From positions 1-25,900 of the forward strand of contig CAZJOO010000004.1 of NCBI GenBank assembly GCA_964547725.1: 25,900 nt of DNA, in the 5' to 3' direction. This DNA comes from JAAZMU01 sp964547725. GTDB taxonomy: Bacteria > Patescibacteriota > Minisyncoccia > Minisyncoccales > Minisyncoccaceae. The position numbers and the translations under genes were made by a program. Shown here piece by piece: positions 13,641-22,192 of this stretch; the stretch's first letter is position 1; the number at the start of each line of letters is the position of its first letter. The notes under the pieces are model-generated. The model was not told where the DNA came from. It made no database searches and saw only the letters and a list, made by a program, of their open reading frames with translations.

Positions 13641-15656
13641 ATGAGCTTTAAATTAAAAACAAAAATGAGTCCAAAGGGTGATCAACCTGAAGCAATTCAG
13701 AGTCTTTATCTTGGACTACAAAAGAAATTTAAAAAGCAAACATTGTTAGGAGTTACGGGCTCGGGAAAAACTTTTACTATTGCAAACTTAATAGAAAAAT
13801 ATCAAAAACCAACACTTGTAATTTCTCACAATAAAACACTAGCGGCTCAATTATGCAACGAGTTCAGAGAATTTTTTCCTGACAATGCCGTTGAATATTT
13901 TGTAAGTTATTATGATTATTACCAACCAGAAAGTTATTTAGCTAGTAGCGATACATACATTGAAAAAGAAGCTCAGATAAATGATGAGATTGATAGATTG
14001 CGTCACGCTTCAACACAAGCTTTGCTAACTAGAGATGATGTAATTATCGTTGCTTCTGTCTCAGCGATTTATGGATTAGGTTCTCCGAAAGAATATGAGA
14101 AAATTATATTTTCTTTTAGTCGTGGCGAGAAGATAAAACACAAAGAGCTTGCCAAGAAGCTAATTGAAATTCATTTTGAAAGAACAACTACGGATTTAAA
14201 AAGAGGAACTTTTCGTTTAAGAGGACAAGTTCTTGAAGTGATGCCTGTTAACGAAAAGGTTATTTATAGGTTTGTAATTTCTGAGCAAATAGAAAAGATT
14301 CAAGCTTTAGATTTTTTAACCAGAGAGGTTGTGGAAGAACTAGATGTTGTTAAGATTTTTCCAGCCACACATTATATAATCAATGAAGAAGAAAGACTTT
14401 CTGCAATTAATAATATTAAAAAAGAACTTGAAAAAAGACTAAAGTATTTTGAAAAAGAAGGAAAATTAATTGAGCACGAAAGATTAAAAAGAAGAGTGAA
14501 TTTTGATTTAGAAATGATGGAAAATATTGGATATTGTCAGGGAATTGAGAATTACTCTGCTCATTTTGATAAAAGAAAAAGCGGAGAACCTCCTTTTACT
14601 CTTTTAGATTATTTTAAAGAATCAGAAAAAGATTTTTTAATTGTTGTTGACGAATCTCATGTTACCTTACCTCAAATAAGAGCTATGTATAACGGAGATA
14701 AAGCAAGAAAGAAGTCTTTGATTGATAATGGTTTTAGGCTACCATCTGCTTATGATAATCGTCCTTTAACATATTCTGAGTTTGAGGAAAGGATTAATAG
14801 TATTGTTTATGTTTCAGCGACACCAGCTAGTGAAGAGATTTCTTCTAGTGAAAATATAGCAGAGCAGATAGTAAGACCTACCGGATTGATTGATCCTAAA
14901 ATTGATATACGTCCTATCATCTCTTCGGTTAATAATTTGTCTCAAGTTGACGACCTAATCAAAGAAGTTGAAGCGCAAGTTAAAAAAGGAGAAAAAACTT
15001 TAGTTACTACTTTAAGTAAAAGAATGGCCGAAGATTTAACTTCTTTTTTAGAGGAGAAAAAAATAAAAGTAAAGTATTTACACTCTGACATTAAAACTTT
15101 AGATAGGGTAGATATTATCACTGATTTAAGAAAGGGAATCATTGATGTTATCGTTGGGGTGAACTTAATTAGAGAGGGTTTGGACATTCCTGAAGTTTCC
15201 CTTGTGGCTATCTTAGACGCAGACAAAGAAGGATTTTTAAGAAATGAAACTAGTTTAATTCAAACAATTGGTAGAGCTGCAAGAAATGAAAATGGGAGAG
15301 TAATTTTATACGCTGATATAAGAACGGAATCAATAAATAAAGCGATTGCTGAAACGGATAGAAGAAGGGAGCTTCAATTAAAGTATAATAAAGAGCATAA
15401 TATTACGCCTAAAACAATAACTAAGAATATTGCTAATATCTTTGAACAGTTTGGTGTTTCTAAGAATAGAGAAGACCAAAAGCGTCTTGTTAAATTAGAC
15501 CTTCTTGGAGACGCTAGAAGTACTAAAGAAATTATTAAAGCTAAAAAAAGACAGATGGCAGAAGCAGCTGATAAATTAGAGTTTGAACTAGCAGCTCTTC
15601 TTAGGGACGAAGTAAAAGAATTAGAAAAAGAAAGTAAAAAAAATGAAAAGCAATAG
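13641..15656 (+). CDS. uvrB: UvrABC system protein B (excision helicase)
   Basis: The 671-residue protein matches full-length UvrB. The Walker A motif GVTGSGKT is at 37-44 and the tyrosine-rich beta-hairpin that inserts into DNA is YYDYYQPESY at about 90-99. Further helicase motifs are VVDESHVTLPQ, VYVSATPASEE, NLIREGLDIPEVSLVAILDADKEGFLR and QTIGRAARN. A C-terminal UVR domain (about 620-665) contacts UvrC. UvrB is loaded by UvrA at bulky lesions, verifies the damage and recruits UvrC for dual incision. This is the first gene of a uvrB-uvrA-uvrC operon; its last 14 nt overlap the start of uvrA in another frame, so the two are translationally coupled. Confidence 0.98.
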   Translation: MSFKLKTKMSPKGDQPEAIQSLYLGLQKKFKKQTLLGVTGSGKTFTIANLIEKYQKPTLVISHNKTLAAQLCNEFREFFPDNAVEYFVSYYDYYQPESYLASSDTYIEKEAQINDEIDRLRHASTQALLTRDDVIIVASVSAIYGLGSPKEYEKIIFSFSRGEKIKHKELAKKLIEIHFERTTTDLKRGTFRLRGQVLEVMPVNEKVIYRFVISEQIEKIQALDFLTREVVEELDVVKIFPATHYIINEEERLSAINNIKKELEKRLKYFEKEGKLIEHERLKRRVNFDLEMMENIGYCQGIENYSAHFDKRKSGEPPFTLLDYFKESEKDFLIVVDESHVTLPQIRAMYNGDKARKKSLIDNGFRLPSAYDNRPLTYSEFEERINSIVYVSATPASEEISSSENIAEQIVRPTGLIDPKIDIRPIISSVNNLSQVDDLIKEVEAQVKKGEKTLVTTLSKRMAEDLTSFLEEKKIKVKYLHSDIKTLDRVDIITDLRKGIIDVIVGVNLIREGLDIPEVSLVAILDADKEGFLRNETSLIQTIGRAARNENGRVILYADIRTESINKAIAETDRRRELQLKYNKEHNITPKTITKNIANIFEQFGVSKNREDQKRLVKLDLLGDARSTKEIIKAKKRQMAEAADKLEFELAALLRDEVKELEKESKKNEKQ

Positions 15657-18183
15657 AATAACAATCAAAGGAGCTAAAGAGCACAATTTAAAAAATATTT
15701 CTCTTGAAATCCCAAGAGATAAAATGACAGTTTTTACTGGATTATCTGGATCAGGAAAATCTAGTTTGGCTTTTGATACAATTTTTGCTGAAGGGCAAAG
15801 AAGATATTTAGAGTCTTTATCTGCTTATGCGAGACAATTTTTAGGAGGAATGCAAAAACCAAATGTAGATGAAATAGAGGGATTGTCTCCAGCAATATCT
15901 ATTAGTCAAAAGGCTCATAACTCTAACCCAAGATCTACGGTAGCTACAATAACAGAAATATATGATTATTTAAGAGTCTTGTTTGCTAGGGTTGGTAGGC
16001 CATACTGCCCAGAATGTAAAGTCCCCATTGAAAAAATGGCTTTAGACGAGATTGTAGATAATATAGGAAGGATACTGAACAAAAAAACACCTAAAGAAAT
16101 TATAATCTTTTCGCCTGTTGTTAGAGGAAGAAGAGGTGAGTACTATCAACTTATTCAAGATATCTATGAATCTGGTTTTCTTGAGGTAAGAATTGATGGA
16201 AAGATTAAGAGTCTGCAAAGTAGAATTATAATAGAAAAAGGGAAAAAACATACTATCGAAGTTGTTGTAGATAAATTTTTAAATCCTACCTTTGATAAAG
16301 ACTTTGATTTTAGATTAAATGAAGCTGTTGAAACTGCCATTGATATGTCAGATGGTCTTTGCTATTTGGAAATAGACGGAGAGGAGCATGTTTTTAGTAC
16401 TAGTTATTCTTGCCCTAAGTGTGGTTTTAGTTTTCCCGAGATAGAACCAAGATTATTTAGTTTTAATACGCCTTATGGATATTGTGAATATTGTAGAGGT
16501 GTGGGGACTGAGGAAATATTTTCCGATAAGCCTTGTTCTGTTTGCGAGGGTAAAAGACTTAATAAAAATGCTCTTAGCGTAAAAATTAACTCTAAGAACA
16601 TTTGGGATGTTACAAGTTTAACTATTGAGGAAGCTTTAGTTTTTGTGAACAATCTTAAATTAAATCCTAAAGAGCGAGAAATTGCAGAGACTATTTTAAA
16701 TGAAATTAAAAATCGTTTACAGTTTTTACTTGATGTTGGTTTAAATTATATAGATTTAAATAGAAGGGCAGGAACATTGTCTGGTGGAGAAGCTCAAAGA
16801 ATTAGATTAGCTTCGCAAATGGGAACAAAAATAGTAGGAGCACTTTATGTTTTAGACGAACCAACTATTGGTCTTCATCAAAAAGATAATGAAAAACTTG
16901 TAAAAGCTTTGAGGAATTTATGTGACGTTGGAAATACTATTATTGTGGTAGAACACGACGAAGACACTATTTTAGCTTCTGATTGGATTGTAGATTTTGG
17001 TCCTTTTGCTGGAGAGCATGGTGGAGAGATTATTTTTTCTGGTCCTTTGCAAGATATGCTTTCAAACACAAAAACAAAAACTGACATTCAAGTAATAGGA
17101 AATTCAAGTAAAAGTTTAACCGGAAAGTATTTAAGAAAAGAGCTAAAAATAGAAACTCCGAAAGTAAGAAGGATTGTAGACAAGGCTGTTCCTATGATTG
17201 AGATTAAAGGAGCTCATGCTAATAATTTAAAAAATATTGATGTTAAAATTCCTCTCCAAAGATTTGTTTGTTTTACTGGAGTTTCGGGGTCAGGAAAATC
17301 AACACTAATGAATGAAGTTCTTTACAACTATACGGTTAGTAAAAAACTAAGAATCCCTCAACCAAATAAAGAAGTGAAAGAGATTAGAAATTTAGAATAT
17401 ATTGATAAAATAATTCAAATAGATCAGTCTCCGATAGGAAGAACTCCAAGATCAAACCCAGCAACTTATACAAAAGTTTTTGATTATATTAGAGAATTAT
17501 TTGCAGAAACACCAGAAGCTAAGATTAAAGGATTTAGCTCGGGGAGGTTTAGTTTTAATATGCCGACAGGACGCTGTGAGCATTGTGAAGGAAGGGGTTA
17601 TTTAGAAATCGAAATGCACTTTTTGCCAAATGTAGAAATTGTTTGTGATGTTTGTAAGGGAAATAGATTCAATAGAGAAACTCTTGAAATACATTATAAG
17701 GGGAAAAATATAGCAGAGGTTTTAAATATGACCATTGAAGACGCGGCTTTGTTTTTCAAAGACATTCCTAACATTCACGATAAGTTAAAAGTTTTAAATG
17801 ATGTTGGTTTAGGTTATTTAAGATTGGGTCAATCAGCGACAACGTTGTCTGGTGGAGAAGCTCAAAGAATTAAATTAAGTAAAGAACTTGCCAAACCAAA
17901 TACCACCAAAACTTTATATTTATTAGATGAGCCAACCACAGGTCTTCATTACGATGATGTTAAAAAGCTAATAGAAGTACTTCAAAAATTAGTTTCTCAA
18001 GGAAATACAGTTCTTGTGATAGAGCACAATTTAGATTTTATTAAAATAGCAGATTGGATTATTGATCTTGGTCCTGAAGGAGGAGACAAAGGGGGCCAGG
18101 TTCTTGCTGTAGGAACCCCAGAAGACCTTGCTAGGAAAAGTACTACTTCTTATACCGGAAAATATTTAAAGAATTTTTTATGA
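15643..18183 (+). CDS. uvrA: UvrABC system protein A, short form lacking the insertion domain
   Basis: The protein is 846 residues, against roughly 940 in E. coli. Both ABC ATPase halves are intact: Walker A GLSGSGKS (33-40) and GVSGSGKS (546-553), with LSGGEAQR at 379-386 and again in the second half, and YVLDEPTIGLH and YLLDEPTTGLH. Zinc module 1 (Cys257, Cys260, Cys281, Cys284) and module 2 (CEHC...CDVC) are present, as is the UvrB-binding region (about 120-250). After Cys284 only about 14 residues precede PCSVCEGKRL, whereas characterised UvrA has about 110 residues there, the insertion domain. UvrA dimers scan DNA for damage and load UvrB. It overlaps uvrB by 14 nt and uvrC by 4 nt (ATGA). 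Confidence 0.97.
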   Translation: MKSNRITIKGAKEHNLKNISLEIPRDKMTVFTGLSGSGKSSLAFDTIFAEGQRRYLESLSAYARQFLGGMQKPNVDEIEGLSPAISISQKAHNSNPRSTVATITEIYDYLRVLFARVGRPYCPECKVPIEKMALDEIVDNIGRILNKKTPKEIIIFSPVVRGRRGEYYQLIQDIYESGFLEVRIDGKIKSLQSRIIIEKGKKHTIEVVVDKFLNPTFDKDFDFRLNEAVETAIDMSDGLCYLEIDGEEHVFSTSYSCPKCGFSFPEIEPRLFSFNTPYGYCEYCRGVGTEEIFSDKPCSVCEGKRLNKNALSVKINSKNIWDVTSLTIEEALVFVNNLKLNPKEREIAETILNEIKNRLQFLLDVGLNYIDLNRRAGTLSGGEAQRIRLASQMGTKIVGALYVLDEPTIGLHQKDNEKLVKALRNLCDVGNTIIVVEHDEDTILASDWIVDFGPFAGEHGGEIIFSGPLQDMLSNTKTKTDIQVIGNSSKSLTGKYLRKELKIETPKVRRIVDKAVPMIEIKGAHANNLKNIDVKIPLQRFVCFTGVSGSGKSTLMNEVLYNYTVSKKLRIPQPNKEVKEIRNLEYIDKIIQIDQSPIGRTPRSNPATYTKVFDYIRELFAETPEAKIKGFSSGRFSFNMPTGRCEHCEGRGYLEIEMHFLPNVEIVCDVCKGNRFNRETLEIHYKGKNIAEVLNMTIEDAALFFKDIPNIHDKLKVLNDVGLGYLRLGQSATTLSGGEAQRIKLSKELAKPNTTKTLYLLDEPTTGLHYDDVKKLIEVLQKLVSQGNTVLVIEHNLDFIKIADWIIDLGPEGGDKGGQVLAVGTPEDLARKSTTSYTGKYLKNFL

Positions 18184-19379
18184 TTAAAAATTTGCCAGAC
18201 AATTCGGGAATTTACCTTTTTTTCAATAAGAAAAAAGAGCTTATTTATGTCGGAAAAGCAACTTCCTTGAAAAGTAGAGTTAGTAGCTATTTTTCTGGAG
18301 CAAAGAATATGCGACCGATTGAGCTTTTGATTAATCAAGTGAAAGATATTAAGTGGATTGAAACAGATTCTGTTATTGAGGCTGCTATTCTTGAGGCAAA
18401 ATACATTAAAAAATTTAAACCTAAATACAACGTAATAGGAAAAGACGACAAGAGTTGGATTTATTTTTATTTAACCAAAGAAGACTTTCCTAAATTAAAA
18501 ACAATAAGAGAACATGACTTTAAAGATTTTGACAAATCAATTGTTTTGAAGATGTTTGGACCTTTTCCCAATATTAAAACTTCTGAGATGCTAAGGATTC
18601 TTCATTCCCTCTTTTTTATTTCTAAATGTGAGCCTAATCAAAAAAAACCTTGTTTTGATTACCAAATTAAGAAGTGTTTAGGTGTCTGCATAGGACTTAT
18701 AGACAAAGAAGAATACAAAGAAAGAGTAGTTAGGCCACTTATACAGTTTTTAAATGGGAATAAGAAAATGGTGATTAAAAATTTAGAAAAGCAGATGAAG
18801 GCTTTTTCTAAGAATCAATTCTTTGAAGAAGCTAATAAAACAAAATATCAAATAGAAAAACTTAAAAAGATACAAGACGCATCTTTAATTAACAAAAGCT
18901 TTGTAGAAGATGTTTTTAAAGAAAAGTCTCTCATTAAAAGAATAGAAGGGTACGATATTTCTAATCTAGGGAATAGTTTTAAGGTTGGGAGCATGGTTGT
19001 TTCCGATTTAAACGGACCAGTAAAAAGCGAGTATAAAAAGTTTAAAATAAAGACAGTTCAAAACCAAAGTGACATAGACTGCTTAAGAGAAGTTTTTCAA
19101 AGAAGGCTCAAGCACACAGAGTGGCAGAGTCCTGATATTGTTCTTGTTGATGGAGGGAAGGCTCAGGTTAATTTAACTAAAAAATTATTTAAAGATATTT
19201 TTGTTTTCGGTATTGCAAAAGGAAAGGATAGGAAAAAAGATGAATTCATTTATGCCTCTTTGGATGATAAAGAAAATATTGCTTTTGTAGAGGAAAACAA
19301 AAAATTGTTTATTAATTTAAGAGACGAAGCTCATAGATTTGCGATAAGTTATCAAAAAAGACTTGCGCGATTAAAATAG
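18180..19379 (+). CDS. uvrC: UvrABC system protein C, short form without C-terminal helix-hairpin-helix domain
   Basis: The 399-residue protein is much shorter than the ~600 of E. coli UvrC. It has the GIY-YIG nuclease for the 3' incision (GIY at 10-12, YVG at 23-25) and a cysteine set in the middle (KCEPNQKKPCFDYQIKKCLGVC). A UVR domain that binds UvrB lies at about 194-233. The RNase H-like nuclease for the 5' incision has EGYDIS with Asp259, LVDGG with Asp324, AKGKDR and DEAHR with His385. The protein ends 14 residues after that histidine, so the tandem HhH DNA-binding domain is absent. This is a natural end and not a frameshift: the stop codon is followed at once by the next gene's promoter. 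Its ATG overlaps the uvrA stop (ATGA), which argues for coupled translation. Confidence 0.95.
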   Translation: MIKNLPDNSGIYLFFNKKKELIYVGKATSLKSRVSSYFSGAKNMRPIELLINQVKDIKWIETDSVIEAAILEAKYIKKFKPKYNVIGKDDKSWIYFYLTKEDFPKLKTIREHDFKDFDKSIVLKMFGPFPNIKTSEMLRILHSLFFISKCEPNQKKPCFDYQIKKCLGVCIGLIDKEEYKERVVRPLIQFLNGNKKMVIKNLEKQMKAFSKNQFFEEANKTKYQIEKLKKIQDASLINKSFVEDVFKEKSLIKRIEGYDISNLGNSFKVGSMVVSDLNGPVKSEYKKFKIKTVQNQSDIDCLREVFQRRLKHTEWQSPDIVLVDGGKAQVNLTKKLFKDIFVFGIAKGKDRKKDEFIYASLDDKENIAFVEENKKLFINLRDEAHRFAISYQKRLARLK

Positions 19380-19391
19380 TTTTAGTATAAT
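19363..19391 (+). promoter_or_regulatory. Promoter of a leaderless transcript for the cysteine-tail protein
   Basis: TTGCGC (19363-19368), 17 nt, TATAAT (19386-19391), then exactly 6 nt to the ATG at 19398. The -35 lies inside the last codons of uvrC. The predicted first transcribed base is the A of ATG. Confidence 0.6.
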
Positions 19392-19397
19392 TTAAAT

Positions 19398-19673
19398 ATG
19401 ATACAAGTTTTAATAGTAGGAAAAAATAAAGAAGAAGTAAAAGATCTTTTAGCTAATGCTGAAAATGCGGCTAAAGAGTTTAAAGAAATAGAAGTTTCTT
19501 TTTTTAGAGAAGACGAGGAAAATATTTACGAGCTTCCTCTCGTAGTAGTTAATAATTTAATAGTTTCTTCAGCTTCTGTTTTATCAGAAGAGGAGTTAAA
19601 AGAGATTTTTAGAAATCCTCCAGAAGGCTGTTCAGGTTCTTGCGGCAGTTGTGGCGGGGGATGCGGTTGTTAA
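19398..19673 (+). CDS. Small thioredoxin-fold-like protein with a five-cysteine glycine-rich tail
   Basis: The 91-residue protein begins with a beta strand (IQVLIVG) and a helix (KEEVKDLLANAENAAKEF). A strand, a conserved-looking cis-proline position (ELPLVVVNN, Pro47) and a final helix (SEEELKEIF) follow. This order resembles small thioredoxin/glutaredoxin-like proteins, such as the MTH895 group. The N-terminal CxxC that normally follows the first strand is missing: GKNKEE stands there. Instead the C-terminus carries Cys78, Cys82, Cys85, Cys89 and Cys91, spaced by Gly and Ser. Such a tail could bind a metal or an iron-sulfur cluster, or act in disulfide exchange. It has its own promoter and is the first gene of a probable operon; the next gene starts 3 nt after its stop. 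The fold is inferred from pattern only. Confidence 0.7.
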   Translation: MIQVLIVGKNKEEVKDLLANAENAAKEFKEIEVSFFREDEENIYELPLVVVNNLIVSSASVLSEEELKEIFRNPPEGCSGSCGSCGGGCGC

Positions 19674-19676
19674 AAT

Positions 19677-20336
19677 ATGAAAAAAAATTTTAGTATAGGT
19701 GAAAATATTAGATTTGGTATGGGCAGAACCTTAAAGAATTTTTGGTTTTTCGCTTTATTTATTTCAGTTTTATTTATAGGAACAGCCCTGTTTTCGTTTT
19801 TTGATAATTACCAAATTCCTGGAATTCTTGGCTTAAGTTTAGATTTTATCGTTTCTGCTTCTAGCTTTTTAGTGACGTATGTAATTTTTATGGCGATTTT
19901 AAAAATAGCCCTTGAATTAACACAGAGCGAAAAAATTAATTTAAAAGAAGTTAACGAACTATTACCTCTTTTTGTTAAATTTACATTAACAACATTATTG
20001 TATTGGGCTATTGTTCTTATCGGAATGGTATTTTTAATCGTTCCAGGTATTATCTTTATGATTAAATACCAATTCGCTTCTTTGATAATTCTAGATGAAG
20101 AAGGTGTTGGCATTAGAGAAGCTTTGCATAAAAGTAATCTTTTGGCTTCGGGAGTACAATGGAAATTATTTTGGTTCTCTATGGTTTCTGATTTTTTAAA
20201 TTTTGCTGGGTTGATTTTCTTTATGGTGGGATTTATCTTTACCGGACCAACAACAATAATTGCTAAGGCTAGAATATACAAAGAGCTTAAAAAGCAAGTA
20301 AAAGGAAGAAAGAAAACAGTTTTTCTTCAGGATTAA
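19677..20336 (+). CDS. Polytopic membrane protein of unknown function (DUF975/GDPD-membrane-domain-like)
   Basis: The 219-residue protein has about four to five hydrophobic segments: FWFFALFISVLFIGTALFSF, IVSASSFLVTYVIFMAILKI, LLYWAIVLIGMVFLIVPGII and FWFSMVSDFLNFAGLIFFMVGFIF. The VPGIIFMIKYQFASLIILDEEGVGIREALHKS pattern in the middle is typical of a broad family of small membrane proteins in which a VPG turn precedes a short loop and an amphipathic helix. The C-terminus is basic and cytosolic. No catalytic residues are seen. It starts 3 nt after the cysteine-tail gene and precedes tsaC by 9 nt, so it is very likely co-transcribed with them. Confidence 0.7.
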   Translation: MKKNFSIGENIRFGMGRTLKNFWFFALFISVLFIGTALFSFFDNYQIPGILGLSLDFIVSASSFLVTYVIFMAILKIALELTQSEKINLKEVNELLPLFVKFTLTTLLYWAIVLIGMVFLIVPGIIFMIKYQFASLIILDEEGVGIREALHKSNLLASGVQWKLFWFSMVSDFLNFAGLIFFMVGFIFTGPTTIIAKARIYKELKKQVKGRKKTVFLQD

Positions 20337-20345
20337 AATTGCTTA

Positions 20346-20894
20346 ATGAAAAAAGCTTTACTGGAAAAGAAAATCGGAGTCATTTTAACTGATACTATTT
20401 ATGGTATTGTTGGTTTGGCTTTAGACGAGGAAGTTGTTGAAAGAGTTTATAGAGTCAAGAAAAGAAATCCTAAAAAACCTTTAATTATTTTGATTTCTTC
20501 AATAGAAGATCTTAAGAATATATTTGAAATAAACCTTAATTCTGAGTGTGTTAAAATTTTAAAAGAATTTTGGCCAGGAACTGTTAGTGTTGTTTTGGCA
20601 TGCCAAAAATTTCCACATCTTCATAGGGGAACTAATTCTATTGCGTTTAGGTTACCTAAAAAAGAAGAATTAATTACTCTAATAAAAGAGGTTGGTCCTA
20701 TTTTTGCTACCTCTGTAAACAAAGAAGGATTTGAGCCAGCAAAAAGTATTATTGAGGCTAAGGAATATTTTAAAGAAGAATTAGATTTTTACATTGAAGG
20801 GGGCGAACCGCTCGAAAGTCCTTCTATGATTGTTAAGTTAAATAACGAAAAAGAATTAGAAGTTTTAAGAGGAAGAATATGTCTAAAAAAATAA
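20346..20894 (+). CDS. tsaC: L-threonylcarbamoyladenylate synthase (Sua5/YrdC/TsaC family)
   Basis: The 182-residue protein is the single-domain TsaC form. Visible motifs are LTDTIYGIVGLA near the N-terminus, YRVKKRNPKKPLIILI with the substrate-binding KxR region, FWPGTVSVVL, SIAFRLP and IFATSVNKEG. The C-terminus ends PSMIVKL...VLRGR. TsaC condenses threonine, bicarbonate and ATP to threonylcarbamoyl-AMP, the first step of the t6A modification at position 37 of ANN-decoding tRNAs. TsaB, TsaD and TsaE are not in the window. The gene is in an apparent operon: its 3' end overlaps the CapA-like gene by 16 nt. Confidence 0.92.
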   Translation: MKKALLEKKIGVILTDTIYGIVGLALDEEVVERVYRVKKRNPKKPLIILISSIEDLKNIFEINLNSECVKILKEFWPGTVSVVLACQKFPHLHRGTNSIAFRLPKKEELITLIKEVGPIFATSVNKEGFEPAKSIIEAKEYFKEELDFYIEGGEPLESPSMIVKLNNEKELEVLRGRICLKK

Positions 20895-22192
20895 TTTTTT
20901 TATTTATTTTATTTTTTTCTTTGTTTTTCTCAAAATTAGATCAAGAGATATTAACTAAAGAAGAAATTGATTATTCGGGAATAATCTTTTCAAATATAGA
21001 AGAGATTGAGTTCAAAAAAGATTTTTCGTATTTTTTATTGCATGATTCTCTAGAAAAAGATTTTTCTTCTCAAGTAATTCCTTTTTTGGTTAGTACTGAT
21101 AAGGAAAGTTTGGAAACTTTTTTAGATGGGTTGAGCTGTGAAGGCAATATTCTTTTGGCGCAATTCGAATTTGGGGATGAAGAATTTTTTAATATAAGTA
21201 ATATAAATGAATCAAACCTACCTCTTTATGGTGTTTATTATTTCTCTTCTAAGTGTGGAAGAGAAAAGTATGTTTTTGAAAAAAATAATTTATATTTTAA
21301 AAACAAAGGAGATTCTATTTCAGAGCAAGTTCTTTTTGTCGGTGATATGATGTTTGACCGAGGCGTTGAGCTATTAATGAACAATAACGGTTCTAATTAT
21401 CCTTTTGAGAAGATAAAAAAGTATTTAACAGTTAAAACGTTGGTTGGAAATCTAGAAGGTCCTATTGTTAGTAATCCTATTTTTATCTCTAGTCATTCAA
21501 TGAGCTTTTCTTTTGATAAAAAAGTAGCTCAAGTATTAAAAGATAATAATTTTAGCATTCTTTCTCTTGCCAACAATCATACTTCCAACATGGGAGATGA
21601 AGGACTTAAAGAAACAAAAGAATATTTAAGAAGCGAGGGCATGGATTATATTGGAGACCCTGCGACATGTTCTTATGATGATATTGTACAAAAAGATAAT
21701 ATTGTTTATTACGCGGTTAATGTTACTTTTCCTTTCAATTGCAGCAATGAAGAAATCGTTTCTAACGTTTTGAAAATAAAAGAAGAACACGAGAAAGAAT
21801 TTCTAGTTGTTTTGATGCACTGGGGTAACGAGTATGAACACGTTGCTTCTGATTATCAAACAGAGCTTGCTCATTTAATAATAGACGCAGGTGCAGATTT
21901 AATTATAGGAGGGCATCCACATGTTATTCAGAACGTAGAAAAATATAAAAATAAATTAATTTTTTATTCTTTGGGAAACTTTATTTTTGATCAATATTTT
22001 TCAGAAGAAACTCAGCAAGGGCTAATGATAGGTCTTGAACTTAGTGATGGAAAGCAAGTTTATAATATTTTTACAATTAAGGAAACAAAAGCCCAGCCAG
22101 AACTAACAAAAGATTCTCTAGATTGGCTAGCTAACATTTCCTCAGAAAGTATTCGCGAGGAAATAATAAATGGGAAAATAGTTATTTATTAA
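20879..22192 (+). CDS. CapA-like metallophosphoesterase, exported
   Basis: The 437-residue protein opens with a basic start and a hydrophobic segment (IIFLFILFFSLFFS), a signal peptide or anchor. Residues ~25-150 are not recognised. The C-terminal two thirds is the PGA_cap/CapA domain: FVGDMMFDRGV, GNLEGPIV, LANNHTSNMGDEGL, VVLMHWGNEYE, GGHPHVIQ and YSLGNFIFDQ. These supply the Asp, Asn and His metal ligands of a calcineurin-like phosphoesterase fold. CapA is needed for poly-gamma-glutamate capsule formation in Bacillus, but homologues are widespread where no such capsule is known, so an envelope polymer role is only inferred. A purine-rich AGAGGA precedes the ATG by about 5 nt, one of the few plausible ribosome binding sites here. 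It overlaps tsaC by 16 nt, and its 3' end overlaps the convergent gene by 11 nt. Confidence 0.88.
   Translation: MSKKIIFLFILFFSLFFSKLDQEILTKEEIDYSGIIFSNIEEIEFKKDFSYFLLHDSLEKDFSSQVIPFLVSTDKESLETFLDGLSCEGNILLAQFEFGDEEFFNISNINESNLPLYGVYYFSSKCGREKYVFEKNNLYFKNKGDSISEQVLFVGDMMFDRGVELLMNNNGSNYPFEKIKKYLTVKTLVGNLEGPIVSNPIFISSHSMSFSFDKKVAQVLKDNNFSILSLANNHTSNMGDEGLKETKEYLRSEGMDYIGDPATCSYDDIVQKDNIVYYAVNVTFPFNCSNEEIVSNVLKIKEEHEKEFLVVLMHWGNEYEHVASDYQTELAHLIIDAGADLIIGGHPHVIQNVEKYKNKLIFYSLGNFIFDQYFSEETQQGLMIGLELSDGKQVYNIFTIKETKAQPELTKDSLDWLANISSESIREEIINGKIVIY

Noticed and set aside
22137..22163. TTTCCTC/GAGGAAA inverted repeat near the end of the CapA-like gene as a terminator for the convergent DUF2090 gene
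   Set aside because: The loop is 13 nt and no T run follows on either strand, so termination is not supported.
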